The notes below the pieces were generated by a model, which was not told the DNA's origin, did not search any database, and saw nothing but the letters and a program-made list of their open reading frames with translations. From contig NZ_JARXVF010000001.1 of assembly GCF_029892515.1 (NCBI RefSeq), positions 1,116,001-1,180,000 on the forward strand: a stretch of 64,000 nt of DNA, given 5' to 3'. The position numbers and the translations under genes are program-made. Shown here in pieces: positions 8,570 through 18,605 of this stretch (its first letter is position 1; every line of letters begins with the position of its first letter). Origin of the DNA: Pseudaminobacter soli (ex Li et al. 2025) (GTDB lineage: Bacteria; Pseudomonadota; Alphaproteobacteria; Rhizobiales; Rhizobiaceae).

Positions 8570-9351
8570 CGAAGATCGACGAACAGGAGTTTTGGGTTCG
8601 AACCAGGGAGGGCCGTCTTTTCGCAAAGACTTGGACGCCCGACGCTCAGGAAACGACCTATCGCGCCCCGATCCTGCTGTTCCACGACTCTCTCGGCTGC
8701 GTGGAGCTCTGGCGCGGTTTCCCCGCCCTGCTCGCCTCGGCAACCGGGCGACGCGTCATCGCATATGACCGCCTTGGCTTCGGCCGCTCGGACTCGTATC
8801 CGGGCCAGCTGGAGTTCGATTTCATCGCGGCGGAAGCGCGCCATGTCGTCCCGCAACTGGGCGAGCAACTTGGCTTCATCGAGTTTGTCGCGTGCGGGCA
8901 CAGCGTCGGGGGTGGCATGGCCGTGGAAACCGCAGCGCATCTGCAAACGCAATGCCAGGCACTGGTCACCATCGCCGCTCAGGCCTTTGTCGAAGACAAG
9001 ACGCTCGACGGGATTCGCGTCGCGAAACGGGATTTCGAAGATGCCGCCAATTTGGCCAGGCTGGCGAAATACCACGGAGACAGGGCCAGATGGGTTGTCG
9101 ACGCCTGGACCGAGACATGGCTGGCGTCCGAGTATGTGGACTGGAATCTGGACGCCTCGCTTGCGGCGGTGCGTTGCCCGACACTAGCGATTCACGGTGA
9201 ATGCGATGAATACGGATCAGCCGCTCATCCGAAGCGCATTGCCGAAGGGCGGGGATCGACGCTGATCCTTCCAGAGACCGGACACGTGCCGCACCGGGAG
9301 GATGACAGGCTTCTCGCCGACGCGATCGCCGAGTTTCTCAGTCTGGCATAG
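8566..9351 (+). CDS. Alpha/beta hydrolase
   Basis: 261 residues with an alpha/beta hydrolase fold: oxyanion region LLFHDSLGCVELW, nucleophile Ser113 in CGHSVGGG, acid in HGECDEYG, and C-terminal His in TGHVPHRED. The substrate is not predictable; the fold includes esterases, lactonases and peptidases. Its start overlaps the azlD stop by 4 bases. Coupling to an amino acid exporter suggests it might release or detoxify a compound that AzlCD then exports. Confidence 0.88.
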   Translation: MTKIDEQEFWVRTREGRLFAKTWTPDAQETTYRAPILLFHDSLGCVELWRGFPALLASATGRRVIAYDRLGFGRSDSYPGQLEFDFIAAEARHVVPQLGEQLGFIEFVACGHSVGGGMAVETAAHLQTQCQALVTIAAQAFVEDKTLDGIRVAKRDFEDAANLARLAKYHGDRARWVVDAWTETWLASEYVDWNLDASLAAVRCPTLAIHGECDEYGSAAHPKRIAEGRGSTLILPETGHVPHREDDRLLADAIAEFLSLA

Positions 9352-9440
9352 TTGGCCACGAGGGCCCAGGTATTCTGAGCCGATGGGCCCGCAGCGGACA
9401 GATCGCTACGGGCCGATAAGTTGGCTCAGTTTAGCCGATC

Positions 9441-11672
9441 TCAGCTCGCCAGCCGATGTCTAGCCATCATGCCTGCTGCGTCATGGGAATACGCATCCAT
9501 AGGCTTGTTGCCCATCCGGAATTGAGCAAGCAGGTCGTTCAGAGCGACCACTTCGTTTGCCAGCGAATGGCTGGCAGCCGTCTGCTCTTCCACCATTGCG
9601 GCGTTTCGCTGCGTGCCCTGGTCGATGGAGTTGATGGCTGAGCTGATCTCGTTCAGCGAGCTGGATTGCTCTCGGGTGGCGGCCACTATGGCCGAAACGT
9701 TCCGATCGATTTCCTGCACCCGCTTGACGATTTCGTCCAGCGCGGCACCGGTCTCGGTGACCAGTTCGACGCCCGTGTGAACCTGCTCGCCAGATTTGGT
9801 GATCAGCATCTTTATTTCCCGCGCGGCCGTCGCCGAATGTTGCGCGAGTTCCCGGACCTCCTGGGCGACAACCGCAAATCCCCTACCCGCATCGCCAGCC
9901 CGCGCTGCTTCCACGCCTGCGTTAAGCGCGAGCAGATTCGTCTGGAATGCGATCTCGTCGATCACGCCGATAATGTTGGAGATTTCCTTGGAGGAAGTCT
10001 CGATGCCGCTCATCGCCGTCACGGCACGCTTCACAACCTCGCCGGACTTCTCGGCGCTTGCCCGCGTGCGTTCAACCAAGCCGCCGACTTCGTCCGCTCG
10101 CTTGGAGGTATCCTTCAGCGACGAGCTGATTTCCTCCATAGCGGCCGCAGTCTGCTCGACAGCTGCAGCCTGCTGCTCCGTGCGCTTTGCCAGATCGTCA
10201 GACGCCGACATTATTTCACCGGATCCGGCCTGAATGGCCTCGGCGTTCTGGCCAACGGAAAGCAAGGCCGACTGCAGTTTTTCGACCGAAGCGTTGAAAT
10301 CTAGCCGGACCTGGTCGAGCGAGCCAGCAAAGTTGTCCTCGATCCGATGGGTCGTATCGCCGTCGGCAAGCTTCTGCAGGGCTTCGGCCAGAGAGTCGAC
10401 GGCAAAGCGCGTCTGACGTTCGCGTTCGGCGGCTTCTTCGGCGCGGCGCTGCTCCTCCATCGCATTGCGATTTCGAGCTTCTTCCGCTTCCATTTCCAGG
10501 CGGTTCTTCGCAATGGTTGCGTCGCGGAGGATGGCCAGCGAGCGAGCCATCTCGCCGATTTCGTCCTGCTTCGTCGCTTGCGAAAGATCGACCTCGGTCT
10601 CCCCGGCGGCAATTCCGACGGTCGCGGTCATGACCTTGTCAAGCCGCTTGCGGAAGCGCGTCGCGAGCAGGAAGCCGACAACAGTCATCAATCCCGCCGC
10701 AAGCGAGATGACGGCGATCGAGGTAATGACCAAGGAAGACAGGCTCGCCAACAAGACCGATTTCGGCACCGAGACCACGGTATACCACGTGGTGTCCGGC
10801 AGCAGACGGACTGGAACCGCGACCGCAATGCTGGTGTCGCCCGACGTTTCGACGAGATTTGCAGGCTTGCCCGGGCTCGCAATCAGGCCACCCCAGGCAC
10901 CGGCGTCCAGGCCGGAATCCTTTAGCGCTTTTCCGCGGACGGTCGCTTCGGGATAGCTGACGATGCCGCCCTTGCCGGTGACGAGCGCCACATATCCTTG
11001 ACCCAGTGGCTTGATCTTGGACAGGTCGTTGGCGAGGCTGTCGAGGGCAATATCCGCCCCAACCGTTCCCTTGAAGGCACCGTCGAAGAGCAAGGGCGCC
11101 ATGAACGATGTCATCACGACATCCTTGCCGGCGATGCTGTAGCTGAAGGGCTCCATGAGCACTGGTTTGCCCGTCTTCTTGGGGATGAGATACCAGTCGC
11201 CGGCACCCGGCTTCTCGTAGTCGACCAAGGCCTCCAGTCCGACCTTGCCGCCGTTCCTTACGAAATAGGGGATGTAGCGGCCACTATCGTCATGTCCGGG
11301 CGCATTGCGATAGTCAGCATCTTTCCCGTCAAAAGCGTTGGGCTCCCAAGCGGTGCTGAGGCCGAGCGCCCAGGTGTTGTCCTGCATCCAGCGCGAAAAC
11401 AGGCGATTTGTCGCTTCCCGATCCGGAACCGCGCCATCTTTCGCGGCAATCAGGCTGGACCTGGCGTTATACGTCAATCCTTCCACGCGGCTGAAGTAAG
11501 TCTCGACGCGCCTTGCGCTCTCCTCGGCGATATTCGTCATTTCGGAGAAGGAGCGCTCTTCCAGCGCTCGATGCGAAAGCAAAACCAACACGCCTGCCGT
11601 GGCAACCGTAGTAAGGACACCCGTCGCCACAATGGCAAACATATTGCGGCCAGTTGCCGTCTTCGGAAACAT
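9441..11672 (-). CDS. Methyl-accepting chemotaxis protein with Cache-type sensor
   Basis: 743 residues, starting at the ATG at 11672 behind GGGAGGAA. Order: a transmembrane helix near residues 10-32, a periplasmic Cache-type sensor of about 280 residues (ARRVETYFSRVEG, WEPNAFDGKDADY, GDWYLIPKKTGKPVLMEPF), a second transmembrane helix near 310-335, HAMP, a coiled coil, and the MCP signalling hairpin (EIAFQTNLLALNAGVEAARAG). No chemotaxis genes lie nearby, so it is an orphan receptor reporting to CheA elsewhere. The Cache motif suggests a small amine, amino acid or organic acid as ligand. No C-terminal NWETF-type CheR tether is present. Confidence 0.95.
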   Translation of the reverse strand: MFPKTATGRNMFAIVATGVLTTVATAGVLVLLSHRALEERSFSEMTNIAEESARRVETYFSRVEGLTYNARSSLIAAKDGAVPDREATNRLFSRWMQDNTWALGLSTAWEPNAFDGKDADYRNAPGHDDSGRYIPYFVRNGGKVGLEALVDYEKPGAGDWYLIPKKTGKPVLMEPFSYSIAGKDVVMTSFMAPLLFDGAFKGTVGADIALDSLANDLSKIKPLGQGYVALVTGKGGIVSYPEATVRGKALKDSGLDAGAWGGLIASPGKPANLVETSGDTSIAVAVPVRLLPDTTWYTVVSVPKSVLLASLSSLVITSIAVISLAAGLMTVVGFLLATRFRKRLDKVMTATVGIAAGETEVDLSQATKQDEIGEMARSLAILRDATIAKNRLEMEAEEARNRNAMEEQRRAEEAAERERQTRFAVDSLAEALQKLADGDTTHRIEDNFAGSLDQVRLDFNASVEKLQSALLSVGQNAEAIQAGSGEIMSASDDLAKRTEQQAAAVEQTAAAMEEISSSLKDTSKRADEVGGLVERTRASAEKSGEVVKRAVTAMSGIETSSKEISNIIGVIDEIAFQTNLLALNAGVEAARAGDAGRGFAVVAQEVRELAQHSATAAREIKMLITKSGEQVHTGVELVTETGAALDEIVKRVQEIDRNVSAIVAATREQSSSLNEISSAINSIDQGTQRNAAMVEEQTAASHSLANEVVALNDLLAQFRMGNKPMDAYSHDAAGMMARHRLAS

Positions 11673-11939
11673 CGAATTCCTCCCTGTCGCCCAGCAGTGC
11701 GTCCGCCGGGGTATCCTCCCTGAGAACGAAACGTGCCAGGGCTTCACCTAGGACGAATTCATTTCGCCAATAGCGATAACGTGCCCTTCGTTTTCAAAAA
11801 GCTAACGTAGGTGTCACCTGAGACGACGAGCTTTTTGCAACTCTGCGCATCTACTTGGGGTGTGAAGTTCTTGGGCAAAGTCGACTCAGACGAGAGGCAC
11901 GTAGCTATCCTCGACATGCATCTGCTTTGGCATCGAACG

Positions 11940-12419
11940 CTATCGACAGGTGCCGCTTTTCAGCGACTTCACCAATCGGGAGACGATTGGGTCGAAATTC
12001 TTGGCCTGATCCTTGTCGTATTCGAGCCGGAAGTAGGCAGCGGCGCCGTCGCAGACGGGAACCGCACGTTCATAGAAAACCCGGTCCCCCTTCAGGCCTG
12101 ACCAGCTCGCCCAGGTCGGCGCCTGTTTTCGATACGTGACATTCCAGCCGTCGGAGGCAACCAGATCGATGCGCCCTTTCACTTCGCTCTTGAAATTATC
12201 CTCGAGCAGATAGCCACCCCAGACACGAAGTTCGGTGCGGCCATCGGAAGATTGTGAAACCCCGCCGTCACCATTGTCCGCTTCAGAGATCGCCGAAAAG
12301 CCGGGGAGAATGCCGACCCAATATTGGTATCGAGCATTGCCGTAATGCTGCCAGTCCGCGGCATGAGAAAACCCCGGGACTAGAACGAAGAGGATAGCGG
12401 CAAGTGCAATTGTCTTCAT
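11940..12419 (-). CDS. Hypothetical exported protein
   Basis: 159 residues from the ATG at 12419, giving a signal peptide (MKTIALAAILFVLVPGFSHA) directly at the N-terminus; an ATG at 12464 would add 15 residues before it. The mature part (WQHYGNARYQYWVGILPGFSAISEADNGDG) has no catalytic motif I know. It contains two Cys (VCDGAAAYF and GTCR near the end) that could form a disulfide in the periplasm. It sits upstream of the chemoreceptor on the same strand with a 267-base gap, so co-transcription is uncertain. Confidence 0.7.
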   Translation of the reverse strand: MKTIALAAILFVLVPGFSHAADWQHYGNARYQYWVGILPGFSAISEADNGDGGVSQSSDGRTELRVWGGYLLEDNFKSEVKGRIDLVASDGWNVTYRKQAPTWASWSGLKGDRVFYERAVPVCDGAAAYFRLEYDKDQAKNFDPIVSRLVKSLKSGTCR

Positions 12420-12673
12420 CGCTTCAACGTGCTGACGCACACTCCGAAGAAAATTCATGGCCACGGAAATAGACGATCGAATTTCCCATAAGAAATATCA
12501 TTGTCCGAGGATCGCCAATGCCGAAAATCCGGCAAGCCTCCAATTCTAGGCGCTCGTTAGACTATTCGTTAAATCGTGCGGGATAGGTTGCAGGTCGAAC
12601 CCGGCATGCAACCCACCAGTTCGGCCGGTGAAATCCGTTTCCGCCTTGCGACGGTCCCATGGAGCGCCCCGAA

Positions 12674-13861
12674 ATGAACTCACCATTGAGCATGCTTGTG
12701 CAGGCACGAGGTATGCTTTGGGGTGATTTCGAGGTCGAGACTTTCGTCCAGCCGTCGGATATCGAGCGCGAATGGCGCCAGCTTGAGGCGAGCGGCGTGG
12801 CCACGATTTTCCAACGCTACGACTGGGTCGACGCCTATGTCCGGCACGTGCTGCCGCACGAGGATGCACGGCCTGCCATCGTGCTCGGTCGGCTCGACGG
12901 CAATCCGGCCTTCATCTTGCCTCTCGCCATTTCGAGAGTAGGGCTGGCTAGAATAGCGTCATGGATAGGCGGCAAGCATTCCGGCTACAATTTCGGCCTC
13001 TGGAGCCCCAAGGCGGCCGCCGTGATGGCCTGCCGGCCGCGCGCCGAGATCGAAACCATGCTGGGAAGCATGCTTGAAGGCGCCGACTGTGTGGTGCTTG
13101 GCCGGACGCCCAAAATCCACAACGGCATCCCCCAGCCCCTTTCCCCTTTGCAGAGCAGCACTTCGTCCACGGAAGGCTATTCCTTCGACATCGACGGCGG
13201 TTTCGGAGCTGTGCTGGCGAAAGGCAATAGCGGCACGCGCACGCGCAAGATCCAAAGGCGGGAGCGCAGGATGGCAGAAGCCGGCGCCCTGCAATACAGG
13301 ATGTTGCGAGACCCGGCGCAAGCTGGCGCCGCGCTCGACTTCTTCAGCGAGCACAAGGCGCTGAGGCTAGCCGATCAGGGCCAGCCCAACAGCTTTGCTG
13401 AGCCGGGCGTGACGGATTTCTTCCGCGAATTGCTGGAACGCTCCGAGACCATGCAGGAGCCGCTGCTGGAAATGGCGGAGCTTTCGGTTGACGGCAAGAC
13501 CCGAGCCGTCATCGGCTCCGGAGTTCACAACGGCCGCGTGAACGTCTATTTCATGACCTTCGCCAGCGACGAGCTCGCAGCTTACAGCCCCGGCCGCGTG
13601 CTTACATTCAGGCATATCGAGGACAGTTGCGAGCGCGGCATAGCCGCCTATGACCTCGGTGTCGGCTACGAGGATTACAAAACGCATTGGTGTGATGTCA
13701 TTCATGAGTTGGATGACATATATGCGGCGTTCACACCCATCGGCACTGCCACGATCGCCACAATTCGGCTCGGGCAGGCGACCAAGAATCGCATGCGCCA
13801 AAACGAGTTGCTGTGGCAGCACCTCAAATCGGCCCAGGCGTATCTTTCGCGCCGAGCGTAG
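12674..13861 (+). CDS. GNAT-fold acyltransferase (BioF2/CelD-like, FemAB-related)
   Basis: 395 residues. The C-terminal half matches the BioF2-like (Acetyltransf_6) GNAT domain common in polysaccharide clusters: RTRKIQRRERRM, the FFSEHKALRLADQGQPN segment and YDLGVGYEDYKTHWC. Such proteins transfer acetyl or aminoacyl groups and are often found with cell-surface glycan genes. The start at 12674 is chosen because GGAGCG lies upstream; ATG at 12659 is an alternative. It opens the run of polysaccharide genes to 24.1 kb. The donor and acceptor are unknown. Confidence 0.82.
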   Translation: MNSPLSMLVQARGMLWGDFEVETFVQPSDIEREWRQLEASGVATIFQRYDWVDAYVRHVLPHEDARPAIVLGRLDGNPAFILPLAISRVGLARIASWIGGKHSGYNFGLWSPKAAAVMACRPRAEIETMLGSMLEGADCVVLGRTPKIHNGIPQPLSPLQSSTSSTEGYSFDIDGGFGAVLAKGNSGTRTRKIQRRERRMAEAGALQYRMLRDPAQAGAALDFFSEHKALRLADQGQPNSFAEPGVTDFFRELLERSETMQEPLLEMAELSVDGKTRAVIGSGVHNGRVNVYFMTFASDELAAYSPGRVLTFRHIEDSCERGIAAYDLGVGYEDYKTHWCDVIHELDDIYAAFTPIGTATIATIRLGQATKNRMRQNELLWQHLKSAQAYLSRRA

Positions 13862-13980
13862 CTGTGTCGGCGCCGATGCGCGCCTGATCCCCGCAGCGAC
13901 TTCCTCAGAGATCAGCCTCAAGGTTGCTTTGCATCGCTGCCGTTAATCACAACGCAACCGCAGCTTGCTAAGCCTGCCCC

Positions 13981-15945
13981 ATGTTGAAGCGGTTGAACTG
14001 GTATGCGCGGCGGCTCGCCGTCATGGAGCGCGGCGAGATTCGCCATCGCGTTCGCGAGCAATTGGCGCGGCGTGCCGCGCGGCGCGAGCGTGGAGACTGG
14101 TCGGATTTTGCCATGCCCGACTCGCGGTCCACGTCGTTGCGCCTGTTCACGCCACTGTTCGAACCCACCCTCCCCGCGTTGGTGGAACAACAATTGAAAA
14201 CCGCGGCGGAAACGCTCCGCTCAGGCCGTCCCAGGTTGCTCAATCGCGATTGGCCCGGATCGATCCTGGACGGCTCCGGGCGCGTCGATCCCGCGTTCTG
14301 GACCCTCGACCCGGTCAGCGGCGCAACCTGGCCTGGCGCCGAGCGCTCCGCATTCGACATCGATTTCCGCTTCGAGGCCGGACATGGCGACGTCAAATAT
14401 GTCGCCGAGGCGAACCGGCTGCATTTCCTGGTGGCGCCGGCAATTCATGCCCGCCGGGCACAGGACGCGGAACTCGCCCAGGCGATCCTCGGCTCCATCA
14501 ACTCATGGATGGAGGCAAATCCGCCCGGCCGCGGGGTGAACTGGTATTCGGGCATCGAAGCCGGATACAGGCTGGTCTCGCTTTCATGCATCGTCGCTGC
14601 ACTCGATCCATGGATCGATGCCGCGACCGGCGAGCGGCTGGCCGCGTTCGTGGCCGCTCACGGAGCCTGGCTGGCGCGTTTTCCCTCGCTTCATTCGTCG
14701 GCCAACAACCACCTCGTTGCCGAGGCGATGGGGCTCGTTCTCGCCGCGCGCTTGCTGCCCAACCACCCGGATGCAGTTCGGTGGCTTGCCGCCGGTCAGG
14801 CGCATCTGGAAGACAGAACCCTCGCCCTGTTCCACGAAGACGGCGTGGGCCATGAGCAATCGCCTGCCTACAGCGCCTTCACGCTCGAGATGCTGCTGAT
14901 CGGCTTTGCCACCATAGGCGCCGGCGCACCGGGACCAAAAGCACGCGAGCGATTGGCAAAAGCTGCTAGCGCATTGAACGCTTTCCTCGATGACGGCGGC
15001 CACGCGCCGCTCATCGGAGACGACGACCAGAGCCGCGTGCTCATGGCGTTCGGCAGCGACGAGCCGCGCTACATCGCCTCGATCGCTGGCGCCATAGCAG
15101 GCTTCCTCGGCCGGCCGGATCTGGCACCACCGATGCGCGATCCGCACTGGCGCGACACCGTGTTCGCCACGCCACCATGCAGCCCTCCGCCGGCCGATGG
15201 CACCACCACTTTCCCGCAAGGTGGCTACACGGTTCGGCGGGGTGAGATCGCCGGCCGGCGCGTGCACTTCGTCTTCGATCACGGCCCGTTGGGATTTGGC
15301 GCCCTCGCCGCCCATGGCCATGCCGACGCCTTGTCCGTCTGGCTGTCGCTCGACGGCAGGCCGGTGCTCCTTGATGCCGGAACCCATCTCTACCATTCCG
15401 AGGGCGAGAACCGCCGGCGTTTCCGCGTCAGCGCCGTGCACAACACCCTCACAATCGGCGGCATCAGCCAGAGCGAGCCGTCGGGTGCTTTCAACTGGAT
15501 GCCCAGGCGGGCAAAAGCGATCCTGGACTCGGTGGCAAATGCCGCGCGGCTGGACATATCGGCCTCGCATGACGGCTACGCAAAGCGCCTCGGCGTCGTC
15601 CATCACCGTCGGATCGTGGAAACCGGGAACGGCTTCGACATCACCGACCGGTTGACCGGCGCGCCGCCATCGGGCGAGGTCGAGATCGCCTTCCTGCTGG
15701 CGCCGGACCTCGAAGCATCTGTCGAGGAGCACCGGGTCGTGGCACGCCGCGACGGCCGGACGGAGTTCACGCTCACAGCCCCCGCAGGCGCCACCATCGA
15801 AATCGTGCGCGCAGACGCAGCATCCGGACGCGGCTTCCATTCACCTGGGTTTGGTGTCCTGAGGGAGGCCGCAACCGTTGTTTTCAGGGCGCCGGCGACG
15901 CAGATGCAGTGGCAAAGTTCAATACTAATAGATCCGCTAACCTGA
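13981..15945 (+). CDS. Heparinase II/III family protein
   Basis: 654 residues. The first about 380 are an alpha/alpha toroid (NWYSGIEAGYRLVSLS, LHSSANNHLVAEAMGL, EDGVGHEQSPAYSAF), the rest the heparinase II/III beta-sandwich (GALAAHGHADALSVWLSLDG, DAGTHLYHSEGENRRRFR, HNTLTIGG). The conserved His and Tyr of the lyase site are visible in the NNH, EQSPAY and HGHADAL segments. It would cleave uronic-acid-containing polysaccharide by elimination. No signal peptide is seen. Next to a GDP-mannose-6-dehydrogenase-like gene and chain-length determinant it likely trims or edits the exopolysaccharide, as in many EPS clusters. Confidence 0.92.
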   Translation: MLKRLNWYARRLAVMERGEIRHRVREQLARRAARRERGDWSDFAMPDSRSTSLRLFTPLFEPTLPALVEQQLKTAAETLRSGRPRLLNRDWPGSILDGSGRVDPAFWTLDPVSGATWPGAERSAFDIDFRFEAGHGDVKYVAEANRLHFLVAPAIHARRAQDAELAQAILGSINSWMEANPPGRGVNWYSGIEAGYRLVSLSCIVAALDPWIDAATGERLAAFVAAHGAWLARFPSLHSSANNHLVAEAMGLVLAARLLPNHPDAVRWLAAGQAHLEDRTLALFHEDGVGHEQSPAYSAFTLEMLLIGFATIGAGAPGPKARERLAKAASALNAFLDDGGHAPLIGDDDQSRVLMAFGSDEPRYIASIAGAIAGFLGRPDLAPPMRDPHWRDTVFATPPCSPPPADGTTTFPQGGYTVRRGEIAGRRVHFVFDHGPLGFGALAAHGHADALSVWLSLDGRPVLLDAGTHLYHSEGENRRRFRVSAVHNTLTIGGISQSEPSGAFNWMPRRAKAILDSVANAARLDISASHDGYAKRLGVVHHRRIVETGNGFDITDRLTGAPPSGEVEIAFLLAPDLEASVEEHRVVARRDGRTEFTLTAPAGATIEIVRADAASGRGFHSPGFGVLREAATVVFRAPATQMQWQSSILIDPLT

Positions 15946-16034
15946 CCTTTACTTGTGTCGGATAGACCATCTGCGAGAGAATGCCAAGTATTTGAAACTC
16001 TTGGCGAAAGAACAGAAAAGTTGGTTGAGTAAGT

Positions 16035-17348
16035 ATGAAGGTTTCCGTTTTCGGACTGGGGTATGTCGGCACCGTCTGCGCGGCCTGTCTGGCTGATCGC
16101 GGCCATGAAGTGATCGGCTGCGATGTCAGCGAGGCGAAGGTCGACCTCATCAATTCCGGCAAGAGCCCGATCATCGAGAAAGATATCGGAGAGCTTGTCG
16201 CGGCTAATGTTGCGTCGGGCCGCCTGAGGGCCACCGTCTCGACCGAGGAAGCTGTCATGAACAGCGACCTGTCGCTGCTGTGCGTCGGCACGCCGTCGCG
16301 GCCGAATGGCTCGCTCGATCTGTCGGCCGTCGAAGCGGTTTCGCGCCAGATCGGTGCCTCGCTCGCCGGCAAGAACAGCTATCACTCGGTCGTCATCCGC
16401 TCGACCGTGCTGCCCGGCACGATGTCCGACATCGTCGTACCGTCGTTGCAGGAAGCGTCTTCCAAGAAGGTGGGCGAAGGCTTCGGTACTGCCTCCAACC
16501 CGGAATTCATGCGCGAGGGCTCGGCGGTCGCCGATTTCAACACGCCCGCCAAGACGGTGATCGGCACCGACGACGAGGCCACCCGCGAGCGGCTGCTCGA
16601 GCTCTACGCCGGTCTTCCCGGCCAGATGATCCTCACCGAGCCGCGGCTGGCCGAACTCGTCAAATACACCGACAATACCTGGCACGCGCTCAAGGTCGCT
16701 TTCGGTAACGAGATCGGTAACATCTGCAAGGCGGCCGGCGTCGATAGCCACGAGCTGATGCGGGTGTTCTTCGCCGACACCAAGCTGAACATCTCCAACG
16801 CCTATCTTCTGCCCGGCTTTGCCTTTGGCGGCTCCTGCCTGCCCAAGGACGTGCGCGCGATCAACGCCTTCGCTGTCCAGAATGACGTGGAAGCCCCGCT
16901 GCTGAAGTCGCTGATGCCTTCGAACAAGCAGCAGATCGAGCGGGCGCTGGAACGCGTACTCGGCTTCGGCAAGCGCAACATCGGCTTCCTCGGCTTCTCC
17001 TTCAAGGCAGGCACCGACGACCTGCGCGAAAGCCCGTATCTGGAACTGATCGAGCGCCTCATCGGCAAAGGTTGCGACATCCGCATTTTTGACCAGAACG
17101 TTTCGCTGGCAAAGCTCGTGGGCGCCAACAAGGCCTATCTGATGAATGCGATCCCGCATGTCACGCAGCTGATGGTGCCCTCGATCGAGGACGTGGTGAA
17201 GCATTCGGACGTGATCGTGGCCACCAGCCGGTCGCCCGAATACGAGGCCGTGGTCGAGCATTTGCGGCCGGACCAGTTCCTGTTCGACATGGCACGGCTT
17301 CCAAACACCGATCAGGTTGCGGGGATCTATGACGGCATCAACTGGTAG
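16035..17348 (+). CDS. Nucleotide-sugar dehydrogenase, GDP-mannose 6-dehydrogenase-like
   Basis: 437 residues. An N-terminal Rossmann motif (VFGLGYVGTVCAACLADRGHEV) opens the protein, and the catalytic Cys268 lies in FGGSCLPKD. That is the position I recall for the nucleophile of AlgD, and the overall sequence is closer to GDP-mannose than to UDP-glucose dehydrogenases. It oxidises the sugar C6 to a carboxylate with two NAD, giving a uronic acid donor for the polysaccharide. The stop overlaps the start of the following glycosyltransferase by 20 bases, so both are expressed together. Confidence 0.9.
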   Translation: MKVSVFGLGYVGTVCAACLADRGHEVIGCDVSEAKVDLINSGKSPIIEKDIGELVAANVASGRLRATVSTEEAVMNSDLSLLCVGTPSRPNGSLDLSAVEAVSRQIGASLAGKNSYHSVVIRSTVLPGTMSDIVVPSLQEASSKKVGEGFGTASNPEFMREGSAVADFNTPAKTVIGTDDEATRERLLELYAGLPGQMILTEPRLAELVKYTDNTWHALKVAFGNEIGNICKAAGVDSHELMRVFFADTKLNISNAYLLPGFAFGGSCLPKDVRAINAFAVQNDVEAPLLKSLMPSNKQQIERALERVLGFGKRNIGFLGFSFKAGTDDLRESPYLELIERLIGKGCDIRIFDQNVSLAKLVGANKAYLMNAIPHVTQLMVPSIEDVVKHSDVIVATSRSPEYEAVVEHLRPDQFLFDMARLPNTDQVAGIYDGINW

Positions 17349-18594
17349 GCGCGTCCTCATCATCGTCGAGAACCTGCCTGTTCCGTTCGACAGGCGCGTA
17401 TGGTCCGAAGCCACGACCCTGGTGAAAGCCGGCTATGAGGTTTCGGTGATCTGCCCGAAAGGCAAAGGCTACACCACCTCCTACGAGGTGCTCGACGGCG
17501 TCCATATCTACCGGCATTCCCTGCCCCTCGATGCCGAGGGCGCGCTTGGCTATGCGCTCGAATATAGCGCCGCGCTGTTCTGGGAGTTTTCGCTGTCGCT
17601 GAAGGTCGCCTGGCAGCGCGGCTTCGACGCCATCCACGCCTGCAATCCGCCGGACACGATCTTCCTGATCGGCGGATTCTATCGGCTATTCGGCAAGAAA
17701 TTCCTGTTCGACCACCACGACATCAACCCCGAACTCTACGAGGCCAAGTTCGGCCGCCGCGATTTTGGCTGGAAGCTGATGGTGTGGCTGGAGCGGCTGT
17801 CCTTCCGCATCGCCAACCTCTCGATCGCGACGAACGAAAGCTATCGCGACATCGCGATAACGCGCGGCGGCATGGCCCCGGACAAGGTGCATATCGTCCG
17901 CTCCGGGCCGAACCTGGACCGGGTGCGGGAGGTGGAGCCGGACCCGAAATGGCGCAACGGCCGCCGTTTCATCGTCGGCTATGTTGGAGTCATCGGCAAG
18001 CAGGAAGGACTCGATCTTCTGCTCGAGTCCATCGGCCACCTGGTAAATGTGAAGGGCCGTCAGGACATTCAGTTCGTCATCTGCGGCGGCGGTCCTGAAC
18101 TCGAGGCTATCAAGGCGGAAACGGCCGCACTCGGGCTGAACGATTATGTCACCTATACCGGCCGCTGCCCAGACGAGATGCTGTTCTCCGCGCTTTCGAC
18201 GGCCGACATCTGCGTCAATCCCGATCGGCCGACGGCGATGAACGACAAGTCGACCATGAACAAGATCATGGAATACATGGCGCTCGGCAAACCGATTGTG
18301 CAGTACGACCTACGCGAAGGCCGGTTCTCGGCACGCGACGCATCGCTCTATGCCAAGTGCACCGATCCGGCGGATTTCGGTGACAAGATCGCCGAGTTGC
18401 TGGACGACCCTGAGCGCCGCGCGGTCATGGGCGCGACGGGTCGGGAGCGGGTGCGCAACGAGCTGGCCTGGAGCCACGAGGCGCCGAAACTACTGGCGGC
18501 ATATGACGCGTTGTTCGGGTCGCCCCGCAAGGGGCGCAAAGTCGAAACCCCTTACGCCGAGGTCGATCCCGCTACACGCGGCGGCCGGGACTAG
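17329..18594 (+). CDS. Glycosyltransferase family 4 (GT-B)
   Basis: 421 residues with GT-B architecture: an N-terminal acceptor domain (ENLPVPFDRRVWSEATTLVKAGYEVSVICP, FDHHDINPELY) and a C-terminal donor domain (VGYVGVIGKQEGLDLLLESI, then the GT4 motif ADICVNPDRPTAMNDKS). The FDRRVW motif is typical of GT4 enzymes in exopolysaccharide clusters. The start at the ATG at 17329 overlaps the dehydrogenase gene. It probably adds a sugar to the lipid-linked repeat unit at the inner face of the membrane; which sugar cannot be told. Confidence 0.92.
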   Translation: MTASTGRRVLIIVENLPVPFDRRVWSEATTLVKAGYEVSVICPKGKGYTTSYEVLDGVHIYRHSLPLDAEGALGYALEYSAALFWEFSLSLKVAWQRGFDAIHACNPPDTIFLIGGFYRLFGKKFLFDHHDINPELYEAKFGRRDFGWKLMVWLERLSFRIANLSIATNESYRDIAITRGGMAPDKVHIVRSGPNLDRVREVEPDPKWRNGRRFIVGYVGVIGKQEGLDLLLESIGHLVNVKGRQDIQFVICGGGPELEAIKAETAALGLNDYVTYTGRCPDEMLFSALSTADICVNPDRPTAMNDKSTMNKIMEYMALGKPIVQYDLREGRFSARDASLYAKCTDPADFGDKIAELLDDPERRAVMGATGRERVRNELAWSHEAPKLLAAYDALFGSPRKGRKVETPYAEVDPATRGGRD

Positions 18595-18605
18595 GACCCT
18601 CGCTC

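Noticed and set aside
15603-17414. Open frame of about 600 codons on the minus strand
   Set aside because: Antisense to the heparinase-like and nucleotide-sugar dehydrogenase genes; low-complexity composition and no motifs.
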